Positions 1 to 11,200 of a DNA stretch of 64,000 bases are shown piece after piece. Origin of the DNA: Chlamydomonas reinhardtii (Eukaryota > Chlorophyta > Chlorophyceae > Chlamydomonadales > Chlamydomonadaceae). Position numbers and translations under genes: made by a program. Every line of letters starts with the position of its first letter. Position 1 is the stretch's first letter. Under the pieces are notes generated by a model. That model was not told where the DNA came from. It saw only the letters and a program-made list of their open reading frames with translations, and made no database searches. Location: the NCBI RefSeq assembly GCF_000002595.2, contig NC_057005.1:6982193-7046192 (forward strand), written 5' to 3'.

Positions 1-208
1 TTTACTACCAGGACCACCTCGTCTTCTGTCCAGCCCGCCTCTCAACAGCAACGCGACGTTGGGGCACTCAATACACATTCCTGACCACAGTTCATTGCAC
101 ACGTGCGCGCGGCGTTGCTGATCGCCAGCCTAGCCCCACCACCACGCGTGGCCTCCCAGGGCAACAGCAGGCATACGATAGTATGTACAACGGCATGCCA
201 CGGCGCGC
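1..208. other. 3' flank of the KDZ transposase gene
   Basis: This stretch lies downstream of the transposase stop codon. I see no gene here. It may hold the 3' untranslated region and end of the transposon, but I could not identify a terminal inverted repeat. Confidence 0.4.
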
Positions 209-3200
209 CTAATCGTCCTGGAAGTCTAGGTAGCTGCGGTCAACAGGTGGCTCATCACCGCCCACAAAGCCCTCCCATGCTGATAGCATTGCCTCGTGTG
301 CGCTCATGTGCTCTCGCAACAGCAGGGCATGGGACGAGTCAGCTACTGCCGCCTGCAAATGGTGCTTCAAGCACTCCACGCGCTTCCTGTAGTACTGCAC
401 CGCACATTCTCCCTCGCTCTCAATGATCAACTCTTCCTCTGAACACCTTGCCAGCTCATGCATGCACCGCAGTAACGTGGCCTCGACACGGGGGCTAGGA
501 CCCTCTGTGGTGCACACTCCCCATGGGAAATCCTGGCGCAGCACTTCGCTGAACACGGCATCCGGCCCGCGGCCCCGCCCGTCCTGCCCCGTTATCCGCT
601 GCATCACAGCGTCAGCGTCAGGAGTGCCGCCCACCGGGTGCGCAAGGCACCACTTGCTCCACCGCACGGCCTTGTCCCACGCCTCACGAATCTTAGCGAT
701 GGCCTTGTCCTTCTCCTTCTTCACCAGGCCTTGCTCCTTCTTCCGCGACTGCAGCGACGACATCAGCTGTTCCAGGCAGTAGTAGTCCAGTACCGACGCC
801 TGAGGGCGCATGCGTGCAGGGTAAGATAACGCGTTAGAGCACGTGTGGTCCCATGCCCCGTGCAATGCCCCATGCCCCCACACGTCCCACCTCAATCTCC
901 GCGTACAGCTCTTGCAGGTCGCTGGCCGCCACTGCATGCAGGCCCGCAAGGAAGTCCTGCGAAGAAGGCGCCCACAGCTTCCAGTCAGGGTGCTCCTGCT
1001 CGTGGCGCTGGGCCTGTGGAGAGGACCGAGGGCACGTGTAGGTGCTGAAAACACTCCCAACTGAGCTTGAGCTCTGATGGTGCTGACAAGAATGAACCAG
1101 ACCACAACTACCGTATTTGCTCGCTACCGCAAGGTAGCGCCCACCTGCTCCTTCATGGACTTGATGACCTGCGGACGTTGTCGTAGCGTTAGGTCGCCCG
1201 CACCACCGTACAGGAGGTCCAGCGGCACCTCTCCCGGGGCATCCACCGCGTCCAGGCGTTGTAGCCTCTCCACCACCGCACGGCTGCGCACATACTGCGC
1301 TCTTGCGGGCAGCGGCTCAGCTGGGAGCGGAGCCTCTGGGCGCTGGGTGCGCTGTGCGATCTGCTGCTTGATACGCGCCAGCACCTGGACACAGACATGC
1401 CGTGCTTAAGAGTAAGGCGCTCCGTGCACAGTAGAGCAAACGACTGCCCGCCCTATTACTCTCACCTCTTCCTTTTTGCCACCGAGAGCGGCCTCCAGCT
1501 GAGCGATGCGTTCCCGCATCGTTCCCGCGATGAGCGCCGCCTTGCGCCTAGCGCGCCACAGGCGTGCCGGCAAGCCGAGCAGCACCTACGACCAAGGGAA
1601 ACACGCGATGAGTACACACAATGCAGGGAGCTGGCTGCGCCCGAAACCAACCCGCTTGCCTGATCGCTGTACAGCCGGGACACGTGCTCCAGGTGCGCCT
1701 CGCGGTTGGCAGGGGCCATGTACCGCGTCACGGCCCCATGCGGCCCCACCACGCTGTTGAACACCTCTGCCGGCTCACCCGTGCCCCGACCCACCCCAGG
1801 CTGTTGGGTATGCCCGAACTCCTTTTGGCAAGCGAAGCTGCATGAGAAGAAAAGCCGTGAGCAATTTGTCTAGCACTAAAAGTGATGCGCGCAACTCACT
1901 TGTGCGCGTAGCGGTGCCATGGCTGGATGAGGCACATCACGGCACAGCCCAGCGCCACTACAGCGGTGCTCCGCCCAGGCTCGGCAAGCCATTTAGCGAG
2001 AGACTTGCTCCAGCGGCACGCAATGTCGTACCACCAAAACTGGATCGCTGTTCCCACACGGAGGAAGGAGTACATGGCTGCAATGGCGTAGATGTGCCGC
2101 TCACCCGTAAACAGGTTCATAAGGCGCATCAGCATGCCGTGCCGACACAGCACCGCTCCTGCTCCTGTGATCAGGTTCTGCATGGAACACAACGTTGGTT
2201 TGCAAAAAGGACAGTGGCAATACAGACATGACAACGGAGAGCAAAAGGCAACACCGGCATTACACACCTTGCTGTTCTCCGACGCCAGCACGCGGTCAGC
2301 ATGGAAGGTGGAGCAACGACTCGGGCCGTTGTCTGTCGCCCAGGTCCCGTCCACCTCGTTCACCGCCCCGTTGTGCAGGAAGTAGCGCCGTCGCTCCCAC
2401 TGCTTGTACAGCTGACAGTGAAACTTGCCCCTGGACAGCAAGTTCAGCTTGAAGCAGCCATCAAAGTGCAGGGAATGAATGCAGCCGGGTCCCGCCAACA
2501 CATCCTCCACAGACAGCCAGCGTCCAGGCAGCGGCAGCAAGCCACCCGCAACTCTACGAGGCAGAATGATAAGCCGCACCATCAGCACTGGGCGCGCGGC
2601 TGCACTTGCAGGTGTAGGCGCCGCCGGATCACCGCCCTGCTGCTGCCCCGCGTCTGCACGCCGCACTGCAGTTGAAGGGCCACCTTCCCCGCCTAGGTTT
2701 CCTGCCCTGCCTGCCTCCTGACGCCCATCACCACCAGCTGCTACTGCCGCCATCGACTCAGCGCCTGATGCGGTGGTGGCGATGACAGTAAATGCAGCTG
2801 ATGAGGCGGTGGCAGTGATGGTGATGGCAACTGCCGCCGCCGCCCCCGGCCCCCTGCCCTGCAGTGGACCGTCGCCGCCGTCACGCCCGCCTCCCTCCCT
2901 GCTGGTGTCTCCGCCTTGCTCCGCGCCAGCTGCAACCACGTCTGCAGTGGCTGCTGGTGCCGCAGCTGGCTCCGCCACCACTGCGGCAGGGGCGGCAGCA
3001 GTCATTGGCACAGCGGCCGCAGCCGCCGCCGCCCCTGGCCCCCTGCCCTGCAGTGGACCCGCGCCGCCATCACGCCCACCTCCCTCCCTGCCGGTGTCTC
3101 CGCCTTGCTCCGCGCCAGCTGCAACCACGTCTGCAGCGGCTGCTGGTGCCGCAGCTGGCTCCGCCACCGCTGCAGCAGGGGCGGCAGCAGTCATTGGCAC

Positions 3201-4220
3201 AGCGGCTGCCGCCGCAGCCGCCGCCGCCCCCAGCCCCCGGTCGCATGCTGCAGCGTGTGCGCTATCACCACAGCACGGGCATGCGTTGGCTGCGCCAGCG
3301 GCGGGCCAGCCCTCCAAGCCCTCCGGATAGTCACGTACTACGCCATCCAGGTGGTAGTAGGCGTTGAGCGCGTAGCGCATGCGCTTCCGTAGCTTGTCCC
3401 TGCCCAGCTTCGGAGCTGCCGCTGCCGCTGAGTCGCTGAGAGGCCAGACGCTGTTCAACCGCCATACCTCCAACATGGCAGCTGCAAATGCGTCTGCGCT
3501 CTGATGCCGACTTGAGTAGCATAGGCGGGAGAACTGCTGGAGTGTTGTGGCTTGCCACCACAACACCATCTGCCCCTCCGCCCGTTTGGTCAGGTCCCAC
3601 GATGTTGGCGTGTCCGGCAGGCAATCCACAACGGTGGGCTGCATGCTGACGAACTTGCAGCAGCGCTTGCACCATAGCACCGGCACGGCCACGATGACCG
3701 GCTGCTCCCAAGTGACGACCACCACCGGCACCTTGTGCGTCAGGTTGCAAGGCTCGCAGCATTCGGGGCACTCACTGCCCCGCGCCTCCACAAGGCCGGT
3801 GATTGCTGCTGCTTGGCACTGCAGCAACAGCTGACGAGCAGCACTAGCATCCGCGTAGTCCCGCAGGTAAGCCGACGTGAGCTGTGGGCTTTGGGCGAGG
3901 GACTGTTTTGCGTCTCTGCGTGTCTGTCGCGTGTGGTCCCTGAGCGCTGCTCCCGAGTCCCCGGCAGCACCCGGGTCCCCGGCAGCACCCTCGACAGTCT
4001 CCTCGACGTAACCCTCGAGGTCCTCTAGCTGCTGGTGCTGGTGCTGCTCTGCTGCGAAGCGCCCGTCTGCGGCCCGCTTCCGTGAATGCGGCTGAGGTTG
4101 AGCACCGCCGCGCCGGCTCTGCGGGTTACTGCTACGCTGCGCTTTTTCGTCCTTGGAAGGTAGCAAACCCTTGTAAAACTTCTTGTTCTTAGCGACACTC
4201 CCGGCTGAGCGGAAAGACAT
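209..4220 (-). CDS. KDZ-family DNA transposon transposase
   Basis: Six exons join in phase: 4220-1900, 1837-1660, 1585-1466, 1384-1145, 1013-891 and 799-209, giving an open frame of about 1,190 residues. Exon 1 carries an N-terminal cysteine cluster (CPECCEPC, later CKRCC) like the CxC zinc domain of KDZ transposases, then HFDGCFKLN, the family hallmark YDIACRW, and WHRYAH. The next exons continue with FACQKEF, GTGEPAEVFN and VTRYMAPANRE, which match the block after the catalytic core in this family. The tail is a Lys/Glu-rich helix. A 63-residue Ala/Gly-rich segment in exon 1 is duplicated in tandem. Intron 2 has a GC donor (CAG|GCAAGC). The frame has no stop across all exons, so the copy may be young. 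The KDZ assignment rests on motif recognition. Confidence 0.85.
209..4220 (-). mobile_element. KDZ (Zisupton-like) DNA transposon, ends not resolved
   Basis: The transposase above implies a cut-and-paste DNA transposon of the Kyakuja-Dileera-Zisupton group. The given limits are those of the coding region only; the real element must extend to both sides. I could not pick out terminal inverted repeats or a target-site duplication by eye. The left end may lie outside the window. Confidence 0.7.
2852..3229 (-). repeat. 189-bp in-frame tandem duplication inside the transposase
   Basis: Two adjacent 189-bp copies (63 codons each) encode an Ala/Gly-rich linker between the zinc domain and the catalytic core. 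The shared word GCAGTGGACC recurs exactly 189 bp apart, at 2861 and 3050. The copies differ by only a few substitutions, so the duplication is recent, and its length keeps the frame. Confidence 0.85.
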
Positions 4221-7200
4221 GACGACACATTTAGTCGGGAGAGTCGGTGTAGTATCCCGGGTAATGTTTAGGATGCGATAACGTGTGATCAGCGTTTAGA
4301 GGTAAGGCGTGCAGACTAAAGGGCCTGCTGGCGCTGTCATGCAGGGGTCCGATGGGGGGCGATGGTGGGCCGGGAGCGTGGGGAACTTCTCTCGCGGCTT
4401 CCGGGCGAGAACCTTATGCATTTTGAGCTATCTGCATGTGGATTTGCAACTTTCGATATAATTACGATTTGCGTGGGACCGCCCCATTCACCTAAGAAGC
4501 GGGCCTATTGGCCGCCCCACCCGCTGGTAAATTGCGAGTGGGGCGCGCGCCATACCTCCCTAAATCAAGGCGATTGTTGCTGCTAGTGGGCACCCTACGA
4601 ACAGGTTAAGTCTATGTCTGTTTCAGTTACAGGTGATGCAATCTGCGTTGGCCGCCGAGCCGGTATGACACGCGCGGCATGAGCGGCCCATTCCCTAACA
4701 CTGCTCAATCTTCAAACCTTGGGGCACTTCCCCCCCAGCACCATTGCCTGCAGCAAAATGCACCACACGCTGAAACCTTGACACTGAAAGCGCCTGTCCA
4801 GTTTAACTCACAATCCCAATCACCTCGGCAGCGCCACTGTCCTCGACGGACTTCCACACATGATACTTTACCTCAACCCGCCTCAACCCGGTCTCACCCG
4901 GGGCGTGCCCATACACGGTGCGCCCTGGTTAGTGCGTGCGCTGTGCGTGTGTCCTGCGGCCTAGACGTTTCCCGGCACTCCTGTGCCTAGGCTTGTGGCG
5001 TTGAGGCACAGCGGTGGGGCTCTGGCGGGTTGAGGCTTGGCTAGGACTCACTGTGCGCGGAGTCACACGGACTTTGCCCGCGGGAGGGTTTGCAGCAAAG
5101 TCGGGGTTGGGCCCTGATAGCATGTGATGGCTCGGCGTCTTCGGGAGCTGGGACTGTCCCCTCTGTAACATCCGCATCCATACACGCGGCACTGTGAAAA
5201 GCCTAAACCAAAATTACACGCCGTAAAAAGCTCAGATGTGGCTTGATTTGGGCCTTGCCGCGTGGGCCATCAGACGTTTTGCCTTCAACTCCGAACCCCA
5301 GACCCAGGTCTACGTACGCATTAGTTCCGCAACGCACGTCAATAACCCAGACCTACAATACCGTGTATGGTACGGTAGGCCCCAAATGTTACAAGCCCGG
5401 GGGCGTTTGTTCGTTCGTAGGGGTGCGATGGGAAGTGTGGCGCAGGGCGCAATTCTGTGCGCTTGCCAGGCACCAACAAGACACATGAGCAGTTTCAGCT
5501 GGTGAGGTAGCTCTCTTAGCTGGTGTAGGTGCGCGTCCACTTTGCGCTGCATGCCGCACGCACCTCGGTTCCAGCGCATGAATGTCTCCTCATCAATTCC
5601 GTTCATCGCCATAATGTCGCCGCACGACTTGCCCATGGTGATCAGCTGCTTACGCCGTTCGGGTTGGCTGCCAGCCGCCGCCGGCGCCTCCCAGCAGTTG
5701 GGCGCACGGCAGCACGGGGAGCGACGCAGAGGCGCATGCTCCTCGGGATGGTGGTGGCAGCATTGCAGCCGAACAGTACCGGCTTGCGGCCGCGGCTATA
5801 GGAGACGCTGTGAGGGTGATGTCAGGCGGTAGGCAACGCCATGGAGTTAGGGGGCCTGGTAGGAATTTCGGGGACTCAACGGCCTTTGGGTTGGGCTCCG
5901 GCGCGTGCGTGCCGGAACCCGACCCAGTTGGCAAGTTCTTCCCTTCAATGCCGTCACGTTCTGAAGCGCCGAGTGCCCGCGGTGCCACCCCTAAACACAA
6001 CACCAGCAGGGGACATCCTTACACGAGCCTTCAGCCTCCAAGCACATACACGACTCCTTCCCCTTGTGTTTGCCTAGCACACACGTGATTAACTGATTAC
6101 ACACCCGCTCATACGGGGAGATTCTGTTACAAGTACACACCCGCACGCGCTTACGGCGCAATGGGTGCATAGATCGCATGCAAACTGCGCGCACAGCACA
6201 CATTACGTGCAATTACTACTTGGACTAGGAGCACCAGTAGGGCGTTCAACGGCTAGTGAAAGGCTTGCGAAACCCGAATCTTCCAGCTTACTCGAGTAGA
6301 TCACGATTCACGAACTGCATGCTCGCTTCAGCTGCCTCCCGTCCGTGCCTCGGGCACCCCGCCAGGAGCCGGCTTGCACGCCGTTTATGGATGCGGATTA
6401 CAAGTGCACGCCGTTGATGGTGGTGAGGTAGCCCAGGTCAAGGCCCTGGCCCCTAGCAGCCTACATCGTCCCGTCGTCCGGCGCGTTTTTGGGCACCACC
6501 ATCGGACGTGTGCGCCCAGCATGCAGGGGGGGGTACGAACTAAACCTCCAGACCCCATGTCCCAAAACCTCCCGACCCCCCCTCCGGACCGACCGACCGA
6601 CCCCCACCACCGTGCAACCCCTCAAAACCCCCTCAAAACCCTTTGGTTTTTAGCCAGGTCGGTGTCAATCGACTGCTCTCGGCGAGCTCTACAATTGTAT
6701 ACCTCCGGTTCAGCTGGAGGCACAACTTGACCGGCAGCCATGCCACACATGTCCATGTGTCCATGGCCGACCACCGACCCTTCTGTCAGACTACCGGGGC
6801 GTGCGCTTAAGCTTACAATTGCGCTGTACATATGATGTTTGGGATTGTGTGCCGGAAGAGATTGGTCAACTTTCTCCCGGGATCATGTGAAGAATCCCGG
6901 GATTCATGTCACGCTCGATGGCCGGCGGCAGCCTTGTCGCCATGACCCACACGATGCCTTGGCCGTTACACGTTAGCAACAGATCGCATAGTCTCCATGA
7001 CACCAGTGAGAGACGCTCGAGTGGGGCTCTACGCTACTACCATGCCGATGTGGATGGACATGCGGCCGCTTTCCAGAGGCCAAACGTTCTGCAAATGCTT
7101 TAGTATGTGCATGCTAATGTGTGCTAGTACTTGTGCTAATGGGCGGAGCGTTTAGAGGGGCGTTTAGGGCGCAGAGACGAAATCTGGCAGTCCCACCCAC

Positions 7201-8290
7201 ATCCGCGTGACGAAACCTTGGGGACCCCCAACCCCGACGACCGACCCTGAACTTTGAGGGCCCATAACTTTGTAATTACTACCCTGATTGAAACTCTGAA
7301 AGTGGATTTGGAGTCCTCTCGTCAAGCTCTTTCGTTTGAGAACATGGGGCCTTTCCCAGTCGAGGCTACCCCCCCCCCTGCAGCATGTACCCCGAATCCC
7401 AACACTTGGCCCAATGATGGATCCAATTCCTTACATGCGAGGAAAGGCAACTGGAACCTGCTGTGCAAGCGGCCATGTGCCCCCCCTGCATCCGAGTACG
7501 CCCGAGTGCTAGTGTGTCTCTCTCGTATCAAGCAGTGCCGAGCAGCAGCCGAGAAATTGCCTGCGCCGAGTCCTGCGCCCTTCAGCCCCTTATGAACACA
7601 TGCGTATGTCATTCTTCATCTCTCCGGCCCCATCGGCCCATCTGGTCCGCGCTTGCCAAGCCCTCACCGCGTCCAAAATTGATAGTACCGTACATAATGG
7701 GCGGGAAACCCACCCGGACCACCGACGCCAACGCCATCATCCAACCGTGAGCGCCTGCGTCGCAAACGCCGCCGCCTGTGCATGCGGGCCCCACCGCGCC
7801 CGCGCCGCCCCGACATACGGTGCTGGGCTAGCGAGCCCACAGACGTCACGGGGCCTTAGGAGTAGCAAGTGGTTTCTGTCACATCCCCCACCCCAACACA
7901 ACGCATTGCCCCCATACTGGATGTGCGAACGAACCGTCGCCGCCACCTTATACACAGCTTCTCACACAGCTTCTCACACAAACAGACACACACGCACTGT
8001 ACGTCGATGCCGCTTTCCCCCTGTCGGCATCACGTGCCGTCTGGCGTGCGAGCCTCCCGCGCAAACACAAGTACTGGCCTCCTCCCACCCCCATAATGTT
8101 AAGCCGCTCAAAAGCAAACTTTTGTCAGGGCTCTGAACGGTCGCCTCAATTCCTGCGCCTCCACACACACAGCTGCCACTGCTGCTACATTGGCGCCGCA
8201 ACGCCAGCTACGCCGCAACGCCATTCTATTAGCCTGTGCTGCTGCTGCTACAGCCGTTTCCGCCATTGCTACAGCACTGACGCAGCTGCT
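4221..8290. other. gene-poor interval between transposon and pyruvate kinase gene
   Basis: No gene could be supported in these 4 kb. The first part is probably transposon 5' sequence. On the minus strand, about 5730-5570, an open stretch reads RRKQLITMGKSCGDIMAMNG followed by IDEETFMRWNRG. It looks protein-like but I cannot place it and found no exon chain. The part near 7250-7380 is less GC-rich and reads like old dispersed repeat. The right end, from about 7400, should contain the 3' untranslated region of the pyruvate kinase gene. Confidence 0.4.
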
Positions 8291-11200
8291 TTAGTCGTTC
8301 TGCTTGTTGAGGGTCTCCATGGAGCCGATGACGAACAGGGGGTGGTTGAAGGTCATGGCGCTGCTGCGGGTGCAGAGGGAAGGGGGGAGAGGCGGCGGCG
8401 GCGGGGGATGTGCGAGATTGAGGTGGGGAGCTGTGCGGGAGGCAGGCGACGAGTCAGCACCGCACACGAAGCGAAGAAGCAACACGGCTCTCACAACCCC
8501 AATCAACTCTTCTCTGCAGCGCTGCACGCGCGTACTGCGAAAGAAGACGTGCGTGTGCATCTGTGTGAACCCGGTATCCGTGCGTGCATGAGTGTGTGTG
8601 ACTCGGTATCCGTGTGTGTGTGTGTGTGTGGCTGTGTGGCTGTGCGGCAGTGTGTCCCGAGCCTGCCGCCCGTGTCCTGCGCCCTCACCCCGGGATGACG
8701 TGGTCGTCCACGGTGATGAGCTTGACCACGCCCGCCTCCTCCATCACGTCGCTGTAGCCGGTGCGCGGGCACTGGCTCACAACCACCTTGTCGCCGGAGC
8801 GCACCATGCCCACCTGCTTGGCCTGCGGGGGGGGGGGCGGGGGGGCGGGGGGAGGGCGGGTGGGTGAGGTCGTTCATTCCAGGGCCCAAAGCAAGCCGGC
8901 ACATGGCTAGACGCAAGGGCTTGCAGGACTTGCAGCACCGGAGGAGGGACAGCGTGCCGCCCCAGCCAGAAGGCTAGCAGCCAAAGCTAACGCCGCAGCC
9001 AAAACAAAGCCCCACAGCTCCTCACTGCCACCCACAGGCCCACTTCACGCATCTTCACAAACTCCCTTTCCACCCCCCACCCCACCCAACCACCCCCCAC
9101 ACACGACGCCCACTTTCTATGTGCCTATCTGTGTACGCCCGCCCACGACGCGCTCCATTCGTCGACGTCCCCCGACCCATCCATCTATCTGCCCATCTAT
9201 GCCTCTTACGTAGGCGATGGCGTAATCCAGGATGGCACCGCCCGGCAGGCTGAAGTCGGGGTCCGCCATGATGGGCAGCACGCCGCGGTACAGCATGCAC
9301 TGCCGCGCCTGCACCTCGCCCAGCAGCGTCCACTTGAGCCCGTCGGACTTGATGTCGGGGCACACCACCTGCAGCAGGGAGGAGGAGGAGGGAGGTGGGT
9401 GAGGTACAGGTGGAGAGGAGGAGAGGGAGAGCGAGCGCGATGGGCTGCGGGCTGAGGGGTTGGGCTGAATGAGCCGCATAATTGCGCGCGCGTGTGGAGG
9501 GGGGAGGTAGAGGTGTGGATGCTGTGCATGCGAGGCTTCATGCCGTCTGCAGGGCAGGGCAGGCCGGTTCAGAGCAGGGCTGGTGGTGTGTTGGGTTGAG
9601 GTGGGCGCTACGGGCGGGCGATGGCAGGCAGGAGGGGGCGAATGGCAATCGAGTCACCGCGGGCTTCCCTCGCGCGCGGGCAGGCGCGTGAGTCAGGAGC
9701 CGCTCCTGACGCCCAACCCCCAACCAGCCATCTGCCACCGACCGCCTCGCAACCACCACCGTCACAACACCTATGCGTTAGCAAAACATACAAACAAACG
9801 TGCCGCTGCCGCCACGCCACAAAGTCTACTCACAGAACTGCACGATACAATAGACACAACAGACATAACACAGAACCCGCATGGCGCGTGCATGTGCATG
9901 CATCAAGTGATCATGCAAATGCAGCTGGCCGTTGGCTATACCCAAGTCTGCTGCCTGGGAGCGGGTTGGGTTGGGGGTTGCGCCTCTACTGCTGCTATGC
10001 CCTTGCGCTGCTGATCACTTCTGCCGCTGGCGCTGCTGCTGCTGCCACCGCTGCCTCCACGCCGCACGCCACACGTCGCTCCGGACTGCTGCTGGCAGTG
10101 CCACGCGAGCAGAGCGCTCGAGGGACGCGGCGGCGACGACAGGACGACGGCAGTGGTGCGCGCACACACGCCGCCGCCCCGCCGCCGCCGCCATCGTCCC
10201 TCTCTACGCGTGTGTTCTATACCTTGCGGCGCTTTACCGGGTTGGAAGCCTCCTCCCCGCCCTCGCCGGCCGCGACCAGGTTGACGCCCGAGCCGCTGAG
10301 CGAGTAGCGGTCGTTGTTGTGCGCCTTGGCCTCGTGAGCGCTCGTCACCACCTGCGGCGTTATGAGCGGCGGCGGCGTCCGGTGGCGTCCGAGGCGGCGG
10401 CGACGGCGGCGGAAGGAGCAGGAGAGGCGGCGGCAGCAGCAGCAGTAGGAGCAGGAGCGACGGCGGCGGCAGCAGCAGGAGGCCGGCGACATGGATTGGG
10501 GAGAGGGGCGCACACCACACCACACCACAGCACGCGGAGCCAGTGACTGGGCCGACAGGCGGGCGTGCGGGTGCGGGTGTGTGCCGGCAGCTGCCGCTGC
10601 CGGTCTACCACTGCCAGTCTGGTGCCACTGCGTGCCTTGTGCCTGTGCACGTGCCTGAGCATGCAGATGCGTGCTGCGTGCAACATGCACCCACACGCGC
10701 CACCAGAAACCACATGCACGCTCTCCATCTCACACGCTCTCTTACACAAACACGGCAGCATACATTCTCTCAGCTCGCTCCACCACACAACCATCACACA
10801 TCCGCGGCGACATCCGACACATCGGCCACGCAAGCAATACAACCGCCTGCGGCGCACGCGGCATTGACGCACACCGCGACACACCAGCCGCCAACCGCCC
10901 TGGGCCCAATATGCCCAATCCAACCCAGCCGAATCCTGCCCATTACTTGCGACCCCGCACAGCCCTCCTCTCAACCCCTTTCCTCCATCCCTCTTCCGCA
11001 CCCACCCCCGGTCCCCCGTCCCTCCCAGCCTCCCGAGCGCCTCACCGTGAGGATGGGGCAGGCGGGCTTGTACTTGGCCACCAACCGCGCCGTCTGGCCC
11101 GTCACGGTGAACACGATGATCAGCGCCGCGTTGATCTTGGCCGCAGCGCGCACCGCACTCGATGCCAGCGCCTCGCGCTTGCCCAGGTTGGGGTGCAGCG

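Noticed and set aside
7254-7612. ORFs on both strands near 7250-7610 as genes
   Set aside because: No family motif, no splice structure and mutually overlapping frames; the region reads like old repeat.
10217-10354. ARRK-rich end of a pyruvate kinase exon as a nuclear localisation signal
   Set aside because: KRRK falls at an exon junction inside the enzyme's C-domain and has no support as a targeting signal.
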